This document shows positions 49,346-58,484 of a stretch of 64,000 bases of DNA, piece after piece. The stretch's first letter is position 1; the number at the start of each line of letters is the position of its first letter. Origin of the DNA: Bacteroidota bacterium (GTDB taxonomy: Bacteria > Bacteroidota > Bacteroidia > Chitinophagales > LD1); contig JAFDYQ010000006.1 in assembly GCA_018267365.1 (NCBI GenBank), positions 62,001 to 126,000 of the forward strand. Reading direction: 5' to 3'. Position numbers and translations under genes: made by a program. The notes under the pieces were generated by a model that saw only the letters and a list, made by a program, of their open reading frames with translations, did not search any database and was not told the DNA's origin.

Positions 49346-49933
49346 TCATCTGGTCCTTTTGATATGCAGGGTAGCGATGGAGGTATGGCACTCTACCTCT
49401 GCTATCTGCCCATTTTTGAAATGGTAGACGTTGCGGTTGCCATCAGAGCTTTTAAATTCTATCACATTAGCCTGCGGAAAGGATAATTCATTAAAGTCAG
49501 CCTGGGCTTCATTAAAGAAGCGCTTCTTATTGGGAGCATAGCCATCGCAGTACATGGTGCCGATACCGTGTGTGGGGGCCTCTGTCCAGGTTTTTTTGCC
49601 CATGTAGGTATCAGCGCTATACTGGTGGCCGTCAAACTTTATATTGCTCCATTTGTCCTTCTTGCCGTTATTGATCTCATAGTATACAGAGGATTGAAGT
49701 TTGCCGTCTTTGTATACAGCCTCGTAGTGGGTATGATTCTCACGCGTGACCCAGAGTATTTTAGCTTTGGCATAAGTGTCTAGTACGTAGACATCGCCGG
49801 CTGCCTCATGTTTTTTTGTGATTTTGGTACTGCCTATGCTATCGCCAAAGAGGTAAAGTGTAAAGGCGAGATTCTGGGCCTGCGTGTGCAACGCCAGGAG
49901 GGTAAATAGCAGGAAGGTAACAGACCGGATCAT
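49346..49933 (-). CDS. Secreted DUF6134 family protein
   Basis: 195 residues from the ATG at 49933, followed by a signal peptide (MIRSVTFLLFTLLALHTQAQ). The mature protein is a meander of beta strands with the family pattern AKAKILWVTRENHTHYEAVYKDGKL, IKFDGHQYSADTYMGKKTWTEAPTHGIGTMY and the final EFKSSDGNRNVYHFKNGQIAEVECHTSIATLHI. Periplasmic or outer-membrane associated by inference. Function unknown. It lies 42 bp upstream of the HAD gene on the same strand. Confidence 0.85.
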   Translation of the reverse strand: MIRSVTFLLFTLLALHTQAQNLAFTLYLFGDSIGSTKITKKHEAAGDVYVLDTYAKAKILWVTRENHTHYEAVYKDGKLQSSVYYEINNGKKDKWSNIKFDGHQYSADTYMGKKTWTEAPTHGIGTMYCDGYAPNKKRFFNEAQADFNELSFPQANVIEFKSSDGNRNVYHFKNGQIAEVECHTSIATLHIKRTR

Positions 49934-50146
49934 GTATGCAGGAGTATATATCATGTGACGTTTAGCATATATACTTATTTTATGGAAAAGCGGGATGTGG
50001 GAATAATAAAAAACAGGTGAGTCTCAAGTGGGATTCGGTGAAAGTATAGATTTCATTTGTCGCATAGTAAAAAACACATGAGCGAGAGGCCAGCCAGCAG
50101 TGGTGAATAGGAATGATTTATACCTTTGGGGATAGCTCAAGGAAAG

Positions 50147-50180
50147 CCGCATACCAGCCGTGATCAGGGCTGGTATGCGG
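50147..50180 (-). terminator. Intrinsic terminator after the delta-60 repeat gene
   Basis: A perfect 13-bp stem (CCGCATACCAGCC / GGCTGGTATGCGG) with an 8-base loop, followed on the minus strand by CTTTCCTTG, 17 bp after the stop at 50197. The rest of 49934-50146 shows no gene. Confidence 0.82.
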
Positions 50181-50196
50181 TGAAAACTAAGTGTGG

Positions 50197-51783
50197 TCAT
50201 CTGGCTATAACAAAGCTACGATCGATCGCAGTGCCTGGGGCGTGGATGCGCAGCGTATATATGCCGGGCGCGAGGTGCTCCACATCGATGTCTGTACTGA
50301 TACCTGCAAAAGGATGGCTGAGTAGCTCCTGGCCTGTGACAGCATAGATAGTACAGGTGGCCTGTGAGGCAGCTGTACCTAGTGATACGTGGAGACGCGT
50401 GGCAGCAGGGTCAGGATAAGTCTGAAGTACGGCCCCATGGAGACCGACCGTACCAGTAGTAGGCAGTGAGTAGTAGTAGCGCTGCATGCCTACCAGTACA
50501 TTGCCGGGCTGCGAGGATGATCCGGCTACTACTATGCGGCCATCAGACTGTGTCATGACAGAATACATCCTGTCATCACCCCTTTCCCCATTCATGCTAT
50601 TGTATGTCCGGCCCTGTGATGACCACTGTATATATGGGTTGCCATCACTATTGCTGATACAGGTAGCTACGTGGTCTACAAAATTGGAATAATGCCTGCC
50701 TGTCATGATGACCTGATCGGTAGCGTTGATCGTCATGCCGTAGCCTTCATCATCCCTATTCTCAAAGTCTACAAGAGATATCCCATTGAAGCCATAGGTA
50801 CTGTCTATCCTGCCATCTGGTGTATAGCGCCAGGAGGCAAAGTCTGAACCATAGCTACCGCCGGTCTGTGCCGTACCTGCCACTATGATAGAGCCATCAG
50901 ACTGCAGACCTACTGCCCGCACCAGGTCATAGCCCACTATCCTGCTGATACTTTTGATCACCCGGCCATTGGTACCAAAGGTCAGATCGGGGCTACCCGA
51001 TGCAGTGTAGCGCGCCAGCACAGAGGTGCGCGAGTAGGGAGAGCTGAGCGGCTGCGTGAAGGCGATGCCTGCCACCAGTATCTGACCATCCGGCTGCACA
51101 GCCAGCGCATATACCTGATCATCATAGCCAGCTACAGCGGCGGTCACTACTCCATATGTGCCGAAGCTCTGGTCCAGAGTGCCGTCAGATGCGTTGAGGC
51201 GGGCTATCATGAATTGTCTGACACCTGAGCCGGTGGTCATATAGCCACCTACCAGTATCTGGTCATCAGCCTGTACAGTGATGGCGCGGGCCAGAAGACT
51301 GCGGCTGCCGGAGGAGAGCTCCAGCCTGCCACCTGTACCAAAGGTCTGGTCTACCGAGCCGTCCACATTGTAGCGAACCACCAGCACATGATATGGCTGA
51401 AGCGCCGCGCTGGCTGTGAGGCCGGCTGCGAGTATCTTGCCATCACTCTGGCGCGCTATGGCCATGATCGAGTCGCGCACGTAGCCATTGCCCGGGGCCA
51501 CATAGCCGCCACCAGCAAAGGTATAGTCTACACTGCCATTGCTATTGAAGCGCATGACAAAGCCATGCTTTTCATAGGCGCTGTCTACCGTGCCGGCTAC
51601 TACTATCTTGTCATCCGGCTGTACCAGGGCCGCCGCAAAGCGCAGGCTGTACTGATTGCCGAGGTTGCCCAGGGCGAGACCATTGGCGCCAAAAGTAGGA
51701 TCGAGAAAATTATTAAGAAGCTGGGCTAGTACGCTAAAGCGTATGAGCAGCGTCATTATGCTTAGGGTTAGGATCTTTTTCAT
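50197..51783 (-). CDS. T9SS cargo with delta-60 repeat (DUF5122) beta-propeller
   Basis: 528 residues, signal peptide MKKILTLSIMTLLIRFSVLAQ. The body has about seven delta-60 repeats, each with a DPTFGANG or DQTFGTGG type loop and a QPDDKIVVAG or QSDGKILAAG strand, building a beta-propeller. The last ~75 residues form a T9SS type A tail (LQTYPDPAATRLHVSL, IYAVTGQELL, LAPGIYTLRI, DRSFVIAR). Exported to the cell surface by inference. Such propellers are usually binding or scaffold modules; no catalytic site is seen. Closed by a strong hairpin at 50147-50180. Confidence 0.9.
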   Translation of the reverse strand: MKKILTLSIMTLLIRFSVLAQLLNNFLDPTFGANGLALGNLGNQYSLRFAAALVQPDDKIVVAGTVDSAYEKHGFVMRFNSNGSVDYTFAGGGYVAPGNGYVRDSIMAIARQSDGKILAAGLTASAALQPYHVLVVRYNVDGSVDQTFGTGGRLELSSGSRSLLARAITVQADDQILVGGYMTTGSGVRQFMIARLNASDGTLDQSFGTYGVVTAAVAGYDDQVYALAVQPDGQILVAGIAFTQPLSSPYSRTSVLARYTASGSPDLTFGTNGRVIKSISRIVGYDLVRAVGLQSDGSIIVAGTAQTGGSYGSDFASWRYTPDGRIDSTYGFNGISLVDFENRDDEGYGMTINATDQVIMTGRHYSNFVDHVATCISNSDGNPYIQWSSQGRTYNSMNGERGDDRMYSVMTQSDGRIVVAGSSSQPGNVLVGMQRYYYSLPTTGTVGLHGAVLQTYPDPAATRLHVSLGTAASQATCTIYAVTGQELLSHPFAGISTDIDVEHLAPGIYTLRIHAPGTAIDRSFVIAR

Positions 51784-51828
51784 TGTCTTCAGGTATTAAA
51801 GGAGACTACGGAATGGCGCCTGTACAGG

Positions 51829-53073
51829 TTATTCTTTGGTAAATTTAATCACAGCTGAGCGGCTGCCATCTGTGACAGACATCATGTACATACCTGCGCT
51901 GAGCGGGGCTACATTGATATCAAAATCGGCTTTGGCCGAGATATCTGCCAGGAGCATGCGGCCGCTGAGGTCAGATACCTCATAGTGTACCGTCTCACAC
52001 GAAAAGTCCGAACTGATATGCAGCACACCGGTAGCAGGGTTAGGGTACAGCCTTGCCGCCGGGGCCTCTATAGCTATGACTCCTGTGGCAGGTGAGCCGT
52101 TTGTCTTGTATACACAGCTCATACCTGAGATATAGCCTTCGCCATTGAGGAAAGAAATACCATAGAAGTCGCAACCGCCTGTACCGGTAGAATTGAGCTG
52201 AGTCCATGTCTGCCCGCCATCGGTGGTCTTGTAGATGAGCTCTGGACCCGAAGAATTGCGCGGAGCGAAGAGGATACCTACGGCATAGCCGGTAGTGGCG
52301 TCCTGAAAGTCCATATCAGTAATGTACTCAGACGTATTGGCCTGGACGGTAGTCCATGTAGCGCCGCCATCTGTAGAGCGGACTATGAGGCCATCCTGAT
52401 GAGTGGTAGATGTAGCAGATGCCAGGGCTACGGTAGTGTTCAGGTACTTCACGGAGGAGATGGTGTAGTCCGCAGTCAGCTGATTGGGCGTGGTAGCCTG
52501 GGTCCATGTGCTACCGCCGTCAGTCGTGTAGTATATACGGCCATTTTTGGATCCTATGCTACCGATGGTGCTGGAGGCAAAAGACACCGCTTGAAAGTCA
52601 GTGGCATTGCCCGCGCCGGATACACTGACATCATTCCAGGTAGATCCCCCATTGACGGTGATCTGCAGCTGGCCATCATCTTGTACTACCCATCCGCGAT
52701 TGTCATTGATAAAGAAAACGTCATTCAGTATATGGCCGCCGGAGGTGCCATTGGATACAAAGGTAGATCCCCCGTCAAAGCTGACATAAATGTGGGTCTG
52801 AGAGATGGCGATGAGATGCGTGGCCGAGGGTGCTGCCATATCTACCAGGCTGCCGGCTGCCCCTGTCACAGACTGCCAGGTAGACCCGCCATCTGTAGTA
52901 TAGTGTGAGCCGGCCAGGGAGCATGCTATGCCATACTGAGAGGTGGCCATGGTCAGTTTGGTTGCATTGACAGAGCTAAGAAAAGTCCAGTCACCTATGG
53001 TCTGTGCATGGCTGGTGAGTGAAAATACTGTGGCGAGACACGAAAGAATGAGAGCGCTAAGTTTGTTTTGCAT
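51829..53073 (-). CDS. T9SS cargo with BNR/Ycf48-like beta-propeller
   Basis: 414 residues, signal peptide MQNKLSALILSCLATVFSLTSHAQ. Repeated blades with the Asp-box type motif TTDGGSTWxxV (TTDGGSTWQSVTG, TVNGGSTWNDVSV, TTDGGSTWTQAT, STDGGATWTTV, TTDGGQTWTQL) point to a sialidase-like or Ycf48-like propeller, without the catalytic Arg triad of sialidases. Tail: T9SS type A (ARLYPNPATGVLHI, VSDLSGRMLL, LSAGMYMMSV, SAVIKFTKE). Upstream TATATTTG -7 box on the minus strand at 53109-53102. Surface or secreted, binding role likely. Confidence 0.9.
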   Translation of the reverse strand: MQNKLSALILSCLATVFSLTSHAQTIGDWTFLSSVNATKLTMATSQYGIACSLAGSHYTTDGGSTWQSVTGAAGSLVDMAAPSATHLIAISQTHIYVSFDGGSTFVSNGTSGGHILNDVFFINDNRGWVVQDDGQLQITVNGGSTWNDVSVSGAGNATDFQAVSFASSTIGSIGSKNGRIYYTTDGGSTWTQATTPNQLTADYTISSVKYLNTTVALASATSTTHQDGLIVRSTDGGATWTTVQANTSEYITDMDFQDATTGYAVGILFAPRNSSGPELIYKTTDGGQTWTQLNSTGTGGCDFYGISFLNGEGYISGMSCVYKTNGSPATGVIAIEAPAARLYPNPATGVLHISSDFSCETVHYEVSDLSGRMLLADISAKADFDINVAPLSAGMYMMSVTDGSRSAVIKFTKE

Positions 53074-53101
53074 AAATGTTCAATTTGGTTTATTAAAGCC
53101 G

Positions 53102-53109
53102 CAAATATA
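53102..53109 (-). promoter_or_regulatory. -7 box (TATATTTG) for the BNR-propeller gene
   Basis: An exact consensus -7 element on the minus strand, 29 bp before the ATG at 53073. No clear -33 partner was found. Confidence 0.6.
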
Positions 53110-53319
53110 TCATTAAGATTTTATAATGACAGGTAGTACAAATCTTTAGGTGGCGTAGTGGTATCCGGTTTTGAAAGCTCACCCTGATCCTACCTAACCA
53201 GGCGACCTTTTAGATAAGTATAGGGATATGGTTTCACTGCGATTTATATTAAATAAAAACAGGCGGGCCGCAGGCGATGTCGGTCAAAATACATCCCTGC
53301 GCCCGCCTTTAATAACGGC

Positions 53320-53355
53320 CCCATCCAAACCTTCCCCGAAAGGGGAAGGCTTCAA
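53320..53355. repeat. Dispersed repeat, CCATCC-type hairpin element, copy 2
   Basis: CCATCCAAACCTTCCCC, GAAAGGGGAAGGC and TTCAATAC; matches 39746-39780. The CCTTCCCC / GGGGAAGG hairpin is perfect here. It lies in the spacer between the TonB gene and the propeller gene. Confidence 0.7.
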
Positions 53356-53439
53356 TACAAATACAGTGAATTACATTAGTGAGCTGTTCGAGTGCTCTCA
53401 GAGAGCGCCTAAAGGTAGGCAGGGGTGTAGGGCCAGAGC

Positions 53440-54276
53440 CTAGCTCAGCCTGTACATGATAGGCAGGGTGAACCGAACGCGCACCGGTTTTCCATTTTGT
53501 GAGCCGGGTTTGAAGCGCTTGAGTTTGCGCACTACGCGGATGGACTCTTCATCCAGAGAGCGATTGAGGCCGCGTACTATGCGCACATCGTTTACATTGC
53601 CATTTTCATCTACTATGAAGCCCACCACTACACGGCCCTGTATGTCTATGGCCCTGGCATCATCAGGGTAGTCTATATTGCTAGTGATATAGCGCATCAT
53701 GGCCTCTTCGCCGCCGGGATACTGAGGCATATTGGTAGCCCAGTCTACCACATCTGGTGTGGCGGGAGCAGGCCTGGTCACGATGATGCCGATATCGCCA
53801 TCGGCAGTGCCCTTGAGATCACCGGGTGTGGTGCCGGCCTTATCCTGATCTCCGGGTACGGCAGTGGCCAGCATATCATGACGGGTGATGCTGTCAGTAG
53901 TGTGATCTGTATTGGCAGGGATGAGGATGGCAGTGCTGCGCACAGTGGGCGGGTCTGCTACACCCTTGGGCGCGGCGGCAGCTTTAGGCTTGGGCAGATC
54001 AGGTGTCTTGGGTTTGGTCATCTCTATGGTCTCGACTTTTACATCATGCAGTTCCTGCACGATCTCTACTTTTCTCGGCTGCGCAGCGGGATGATAGTGC
54101 GCCATGAGGGACTGGTAGCTGCAGAGTAGCGCAGCTATACCTAGCGCACCGAGTACGCCCTGCCGGATACGGCGATCATAGGACCGGCGCAGCTCGTAGG
54201 CGCCGTAGGCTTTGTTGCGGCCATCAAAGATGATATCATCCATAGAGAGGCCGTCGTAGTTGGTTGTGTTTTGCAT
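53440..54276 (-). CDS. TonB-family energy transducer
   Basis: 278 residues. The N-terminus MDDIIFDGRNKAYGAYELRRSYDRRI is characteristic of Bacteroidota TonB proteins, followed by one membrane helix (VLGALGIAALLCSYQSLMA), a Pro/Lys-rich spanning region (KPKTPDLPKPKAAAAPKG) and the C-terminal TonB fold (MPQYPGGEEAMMRYITSNIDYPDDARAIDIQGRVVVGFIVDENGNV, ending RVRFTLPIMYRL). It transmits proton-motive force to outer-membrane receptors. No ExbB/ExbD or receptor gene is adjacent. A 12-bp inverted repeat lies upstream (54334-54366). Confidence 0.93.
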   Translation of the reverse strand: MQNTTNYDGLSMDDIIFDGRNKAYGAYELRRSYDRRIRQGVLGALGIAALLCSYQSLMAHYHPAAQPRKVEIVQELHDVKVETIEMTKPKTPDLPKPKAAAAPKGVADPPTVRSTAILIPANTDHTTDSITRHDMLATAVPGDQDKAGTTPGDLKGTADGDIGIIVTRPAPATPDVVDWATNMPQYPGGEEAMMRYITSNIDYPDDARAIDIQGRVVVGFIVDENGNVNDVRIVRGLNRSLDEESIRVVRKLKRFKPGSQNGKPVRVRFTLPIMYRLS

Positions 54277-54333
54277 GATTACTTATTTGACAGTATCATG
54301 CGCGGACGCGGATTCTTCCACAAAAATGATTGT

Positions 54334-54366
54334 CAGTTTTTTGTCAGAAAAAAATGACAAAAACTG
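54334..54366. promoter_or_regulatory. 12-bp inverted repeat upstream of tonB-like gene
   Basis: CAGTTTTTTGTCA and TGACAAAAACTG pair over 12 bp (one bulged T) around an A-rich loop. It lies between the SUMF1 gene stop and the TonB gene start, both on the minus strand. It could be a terminator for the former or an operator for the latter. Confidence 0.5.
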
Positions 54367-54435
54367 TACAGCTAAGGAAGATAATGGCGGTGAAATAAAA
54401 GCAAGGGTACAAGGCCGAGCATGCTACCCCATGCA

Positions 54436-55233
54436 CTACGGGTCAGCGGCTAAACGGAAACCTACATTGTAAAAATGACTATCGGGTGGTAGCTCTGCGC
54501 GCACGGTGACCGCACAGTGTGAAGTGAAAATATTCCACGCACAGCCGCGCAGCACTTTGGTGTTTCCGCTGGGGGGGCCGGGTGGATTCTGTACCGGACT
54601 CTCCCGGTAGTAATCTTCCTTGTACCAGTCGCTACACCATTCCAGGACATTTCCGGTCATGTCGTACAAACCGAGTTCATTAGGATTTTTTTGCCCTACA
54701 GGGTGTGACCTCTTGTCACTGTTATTATCATTCCATCCTATACTGTCCATCTCATCGCTACCGCTGAAGAGATAGTTTTTGCTTTTGCTTCCTCCCTTGG
54801 CAGCATACTCCCACTCTGCCTCAGTAGGCAGCCTATAGTTTCTACCTGTCAGCTTGTTTAACTTTAAGATAAAATCACGGGCATCTGTCCAGCTGACTTT
54901 TTCTACCGGGCAGCTATCACATATGGTAGAACCACTAGGGTTGTGACCCTGGACTGCGGTCCAGAGCGCCTGCGTGACAGCATATCTGGATATCAAAAAG
55001 CTATGGACGTAAACAGTATGCACCGGTCTGGTATCTACCTCGGGTTCTCTATCCGTGGTAGCCCCCATCTGGAAACTGTCACCATGCACCTGTACCATAT
55101 TACGCTGCAGGTCATCTACCAGCAGACGTGCTGCTGGAGACAGGCTCGACCTGGATACCGGGGATGCCGGCTGGCTGATCACAGGCGGTGACCATATGAG
55201 GCCGGACAGCAGTATGAAACATAGAGTTTTCAT
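54436..55233 (-). CDS. Secreted SUMF1 (formylglycine-generating enzyme-like) domain protein
   Basis: 265 residues from the ATG at 55233, followed by a signal peptide (MKTLCFILLSGLIWSPPVIS); a further in-frame ATG 11 codons upstream is less likely. The FGE-sulfatase fold is clear: VQVHGDSFQMGATTDREPEVDTRPVHTVYV, SRYAVTQALWTAV, PVEKVSWTDARDFILKLN, YRLPTEAEWEYAAKGG, ELGLYDMTGNVLEWCSDWY. In true formylglycine enzymes two Cys bind copper in the segment after RGGS(Y/F); here that segment is RGCAWNIFTSHC, keeping only the second Cys position, so sulfatase maturation is unlikely. Periplasmic; role unknown. Next to DUF1501 and DUF1800 genes on the same strand. Confidence 0.88.
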   Translation of the reverse strand: MKTLCFILLSGLIWSPPVISQPASPVSRSSLSPAARLLVDDLQRNMVQVHGDSFQMGATTDREPEVDTRPVHTVYVHSFLISRYAVTQALWTAVQGHNPSGSTICDSCPVEKVSWTDARDFILKLNKLTGRNYRLPTEAEWEYAAKGGSKSKNYLFSGSDEMDSIGWNDNNSDKRSHPVGQKNPNELGLYDMTGNVLEWCSDWYKEDYYRESPVQNPPGPPSGNTKVLRGCAWNIFTSHCAVTVRAELPPDSHFYNVGFRLAADP

Positions 55234-55273
55234 TATTGTGATAGGTATGGTGTGGAGGCGTAGCATCAGGCCA

Positions 55274-56572
55274 TCAGGGTATGAATAGGTCTAATCTCTC
55301 TGCCGGAGCCGTAGGCAGTATAGTTCTGATTTTTTCCTCCGGCAGGCCAAACCACCCTTTGAGAACAGACGCATACACCGCCCTGAAATCTGTGTGATGA
55401 GTCATATTGTCATTTATAGTAGGCTTGTCTGGAAGGACAGGCAAGTCACCTACAAAGTTTTTTTGCAGCCTGGTACCAAACATGATAACTGCCTCTACTG
55501 TACCGTGATCGGTACCGCGGGATTCATTGGAAGCTATGCGGCGCCCAAACTCTGAAAAAGTCATGCCTAATACATTATCCAGTTTGCCCATCAGGCGCAG
55601 GTCATCCTGGAATGCGACGATCGCCTCTGACAGATCGCTCAGCAGGTCTGCGTGCAGGCCCTTGGTAGTATCTGTGCGCGCTACCTGGTCGCCATGTGTA
55701 TCATAGCCGGTTTGATTGACTATATATACCGGGCTCCTCAGATCACCTCCTATGAGGCTAGCTACTAATCTCAATTGATCTGCCAGTAAGTTTTTTTTGG
55801 GCGCTGGATATAGTTTAGATAGATTTTTTTGCCTGCCTACGGCTGATGTGATGCCGGGTACATAGAGTTTCACTTGTTTGACCAAAGACATAATATCTGA
55901 GACATGCCGGCCACCCAGAGTACTGACAGCAGGACTATTGGGAAAATCGGGTGCGAGGTTTTCAAAATCCGACAGATTATTGAATCCTATACCCAGGTCT
56001 GCATTGATCCCTGACGTGATTTTGGGTGATACTTTTCCTATTCGCACCGCCGGCGGGCCGTCTCCCGGGTTTTTAGGAAAGCCCATTGGATAGTCTTCAT
56101 ACCGGGTCTCGAGATACCGGCCTACCCATCCTGTGAGGCAGTGATCAGAACTCTCACCGGTGCCCACATATGCAGTCATCTTTATATCTGTGCCTTTGAA
56201 GTGCGAAAAATCCGGATCAGGATAGCCGACACCATGTACGACTGAGAGTTGTTTGTCTTCGTAGAGCTGCCGCAGCCCTGCCAGCGAGGGGTGAAAGCCG
56301 AATCCGTTGGTAGTCTCGGGGACCAGTATTTTGTTTTCCGGGATTACGATATTTTTCCTCACATTTTGGAGGATAGAATATTGGTGTAGTGGTATGATGG
56401 TGTTTAAGGTATCATTGCCTCCTTCCAGCTGGATGAGTACCAATACGCGGTCCTGATAAGGAGCTTGCAAAGCGATATGCTCAAGGAAGGTAGCGTGAGA
56501 TATGGCAAAAGATGGCAGACCCCAGATCAGGGGTAAAGTGCTTGCGTTTTTGAGAAAGGTTCTGCGGTTCAT
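55274..56572 (-). CDS. DUF1501 family protein with Tat-type signal
   Basis: 432 residues. The N-terminus MNRRTFLKNAS is a twin-arginine motif and is followed by a hydrophobic stretch, so export in folded form is likely. The DUF1501 pattern (alkaline-phosphatase-like fold) is recognisable: VLIQLEGGNDTLNTIIPL, FGFHPSLAGLRQLYEDKQLSVVHGVGYPDPDFSHFKGTDI, YDTHGDQ, MTFSEFGRRIASNESRGTDHGTVEAVIMFG. Function of DUF1501 proteins is not established. It starts 4 bp after the DUF1800 stop, forming the usual DUF1800-DUF1501 pair. Confidence 0.93.
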   Translation of the reverse strand: MNRRTFLKNASTLPLIWGLPSFAISHATFLEHIALQAPYQDRVLVLIQLEGGNDTLNTIIPLHQYSILQNVRKNIVIPENKILVPETTNGFGFHPSLAGLRQLYEDKQLSVVHGVGYPDPDFSHFKGTDIKMTAYVGTGESSDHCLTGWVGRYLETRYEDYPMGFPKNPGDGPPAVRIGKVSPKITSGINADLGIGFNNLSDFENLAPDFPNSPAVSTLGGRHVSDIMSLVKQVKLYVPGITSAVGRQKNLSKLYPAPKKNLLADQLRLVASLIGGDLRSPVYIVNQTGYDTHGDQVARTDTTKGLHADLLSDLSEAIVAFQDDLRLMGKLDNVLGMTFSEFGRRIASNESRGTDHGTVEAVIMFGTRLQKNFVGDLPVLPDKPTINDNMTHHTDFRAVYASVLKGWFGLPEEKIRTILPTAPAERLDLFIP

Positions 56573-56576
56573 GGTT

Positions 56577-58115
56577 TTATCTGATTTTATACTCCGGATA
56601 GGTGAGCAGGTTCTGAAAAATATCCCGTAACCTTTTTTTTATTTCCGTTGATAGCGCCTCATTCTCCGGCGCCAGTATATATTTAGCCCACACTTCATTC
56701 CATGATCCTTTGCACTCGTGGCTGGTATCGGCTAGTTTTTGCAGATATTTCATGGGCGCCTCTCCCGGAGGCAGGGCGTATAGCAGATCTGTGGTCTCGG
56801 CCAGCCATTGTATGGAGTCGGCCGGGTTTGACAGTGCTTTTACAAATGATATAAGGTCCAGGTGAATCGTTTCCTCAGGATTTGTCCTGTCCAGGGTGGT
56901 CACTTTGTCGATCCATACGGCCTGACCAAAAATACCGGAGGTGAGCCATTCCTTGTCAAACAACGGGTCCTCATAGTATGCCGGCCAGCCGGCCACAGTA
57001 GGGGGGCTTCCTATTTCCTGACCCATTCTGCCGGCAGAGACAGCGGCCCAGAATGGTACCTTCATCGGTCCTGTTGGTTCCGGATCCGTTTCATCATTTT
57101 TCAAATCAAACTCCCGCAAGAGAGCAATCATAAAATCTATGGGACTTTTGATGATACCTCCTATCAGGTCGGAGTTGTAAAAAAAATCCGAACTCAGCAG
57201 GGCATGCAAGACGGGTTTCACCTCATAATCTGGCCTGATAAAGATATCTGCCAGTGGCGAGATGATTTTCTTTTCTACCTGGGCATCTATATTGCTATTT
57301 ACAAACCAGCGATATAGTTTTCGGCACATGAATCTTGATACTTCCGGCTGGCGGCAGATCATATCCACCAGCTCATCTATCTCAGTCTGACCCTCAGGTC
57401 CGGCTTTTCCCTTGATCACATGATCGTGATAGAAAGATGAGAAGGTTTTGTCAGTGATATCATGTATATCGGGGTCAAAGCGGGCGGCAAAACTCTCGTG
57501 ATCTACTATCCAGCCAGTCAGCACTTTGGCTGCGGCCTGTACATCTGCCTCGGTGTATCGTGATCCGGGTCCCTTGCCCAGGCTAAAAAGCTCCTGCAGC
57601 TCTCTGGCGTAGTTTTCATTTGGTGCATTTTTGCTGTTTTTATTGCCATCCAGGAAAAGAAGCATTTGCGCATTTGTGGTGATCTCTCTTAGCAGTTGCT
57701 TAAAATTGCCTGTAACATGTTTTCTCAATAACATGAAATATTGCATCGTATATACACCACTCTGGGTAGTCTGGTAGCGCGTGACGAAATGGTTGTGCCA
57801 AAACAACACCATTCGCTCTCCAATGTTTCGTTGCTGATGCATCATAGGCATGAAGCAGGAGATCAATACAGCGGTGAACATTATAAACTTTTCATTGTGA
57901 TGGTCCCATTTGTACTCTTTTATTGTCTCCGTCCTTTGGTCTTCAAAATATACAGGTGGGAAAGGATTAGCTGATGTGTCGAGCAAAATATCGAGACATT
58001 GATCCATGGTCTTGCCCCGAAAAAATCTATAGTCCTCTGGCGTAATGCCAAAAAGAGTGCGGCGCAGCAGGTGTTTGAGTTGCGTATCGGTCCAAGGACC
58101 TTCATATTTTTTCAT
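56577..58115 (-). CDS. DUF1800 family protein
   Basis: 512 residues with DUF1800 blocks: WTDTQLKHLLRRTLFGITPEDY, MVLFWHNHFVTRYQTTQSG, NAQMLLFLDGNKNSKNAPNENYARELQELFSLGKGPGSRYTEADVQAAAKVLTGW, MCRKLYRWFVNSNI and VAGWPAYYEDP. No signal peptide is visible, unlike the DUF1501 partner; it might travel with the Tat substrate. First gene of a probable three-gene unit with DUF1501 and SUMF1. Role unknown. Confidence 0.92.
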   Translation of the reverse strand: MKKYEGPWTDTQLKHLLRRTLFGITPEDYRFFRGKTMDQCLDILLDTSANPFPPVYFEDQRTETIKEYKWDHHNEKFIMFTAVLISCFMPMMHQQRNIGERMVLFWHNHFVTRYQTTQSGVYTMQYFMLLRKHVTGNFKQLLREITTNAQMLLFLDGNKNSKNAPNENYARELQELFSLGKGPGSRYTEADVQAAAKVLTGWIVDHESFAARFDPDIHDITDKTFSSFYHDHVIKGKAGPEGQTEIDELVDMICRQPEVSRFMCRKLYRWFVNSNIDAQVEKKIISPLADIFIRPDYEVKPVLHALLSSDFFYNSDLIGGIIKSPIDFMIALLREFDLKNDETDPEPTGPMKVPFWAAVSAGRMGQEIGSPPTVAGWPAYYEDPLFDKEWLTSGIFGQAVWIDKVTTLDRTNPEETIHLDLISFVKALSNPADSIQWLAETTDLLYALPPGEAPMKYLQKLADTSHECKGSWNEVWAKYILAPENEALSTEIKKRLRDIFQNLLTYPEYKIR

Positions 58116-58484
58116 AGTACGTCAGGTATCGGTTTGAAATACCTTTTCAGTCAAATCTGATAGGTCATCCACAATGGCAAAGACAGGAAAACACGCTATT
58201 GTGAATTTAAAGACTTTTTAATCTTTAAGCGAAAGTTATTTACTACATTTTCAGATCAGAGCAATAAGCATCGTTTACTCACTTTTATAAAAAATGCAGG
58301 GCATGCCAATTCGAATATGTTGTTTATCCTTTCATTGTATATTTAAAATGAAATTATATTTATTGTTGAATAAATCTCAAGATCAATTTTTTTAGATTTT
58401 ATTTTTCATATATTTACCAATGAACAGCGGTTTTTTTCGAGTCAATGATCGTCGGAAATACTGAACCCAGAGAACCCTTTACAC
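58116..58484. other. AT-rich divergent promoter region
   Basis: About 370 bp between divergent genes, strikingly AT-rich compared with both sides. It contains two TATATTTA sequences on the plus strand (58338-58345 and 58409-58416) that resemble -7 boxes, the second ~69 bp before the 58485 start. No gene, repeat or structured RNA recognised. Confidence 0.5.

Noticed and set aside
53228-53443. 71-residue plus-strand open frame
   Set aside because: Contains a copy of the CCATCC-type repeat (53320-53355) and no recognisable protein features.
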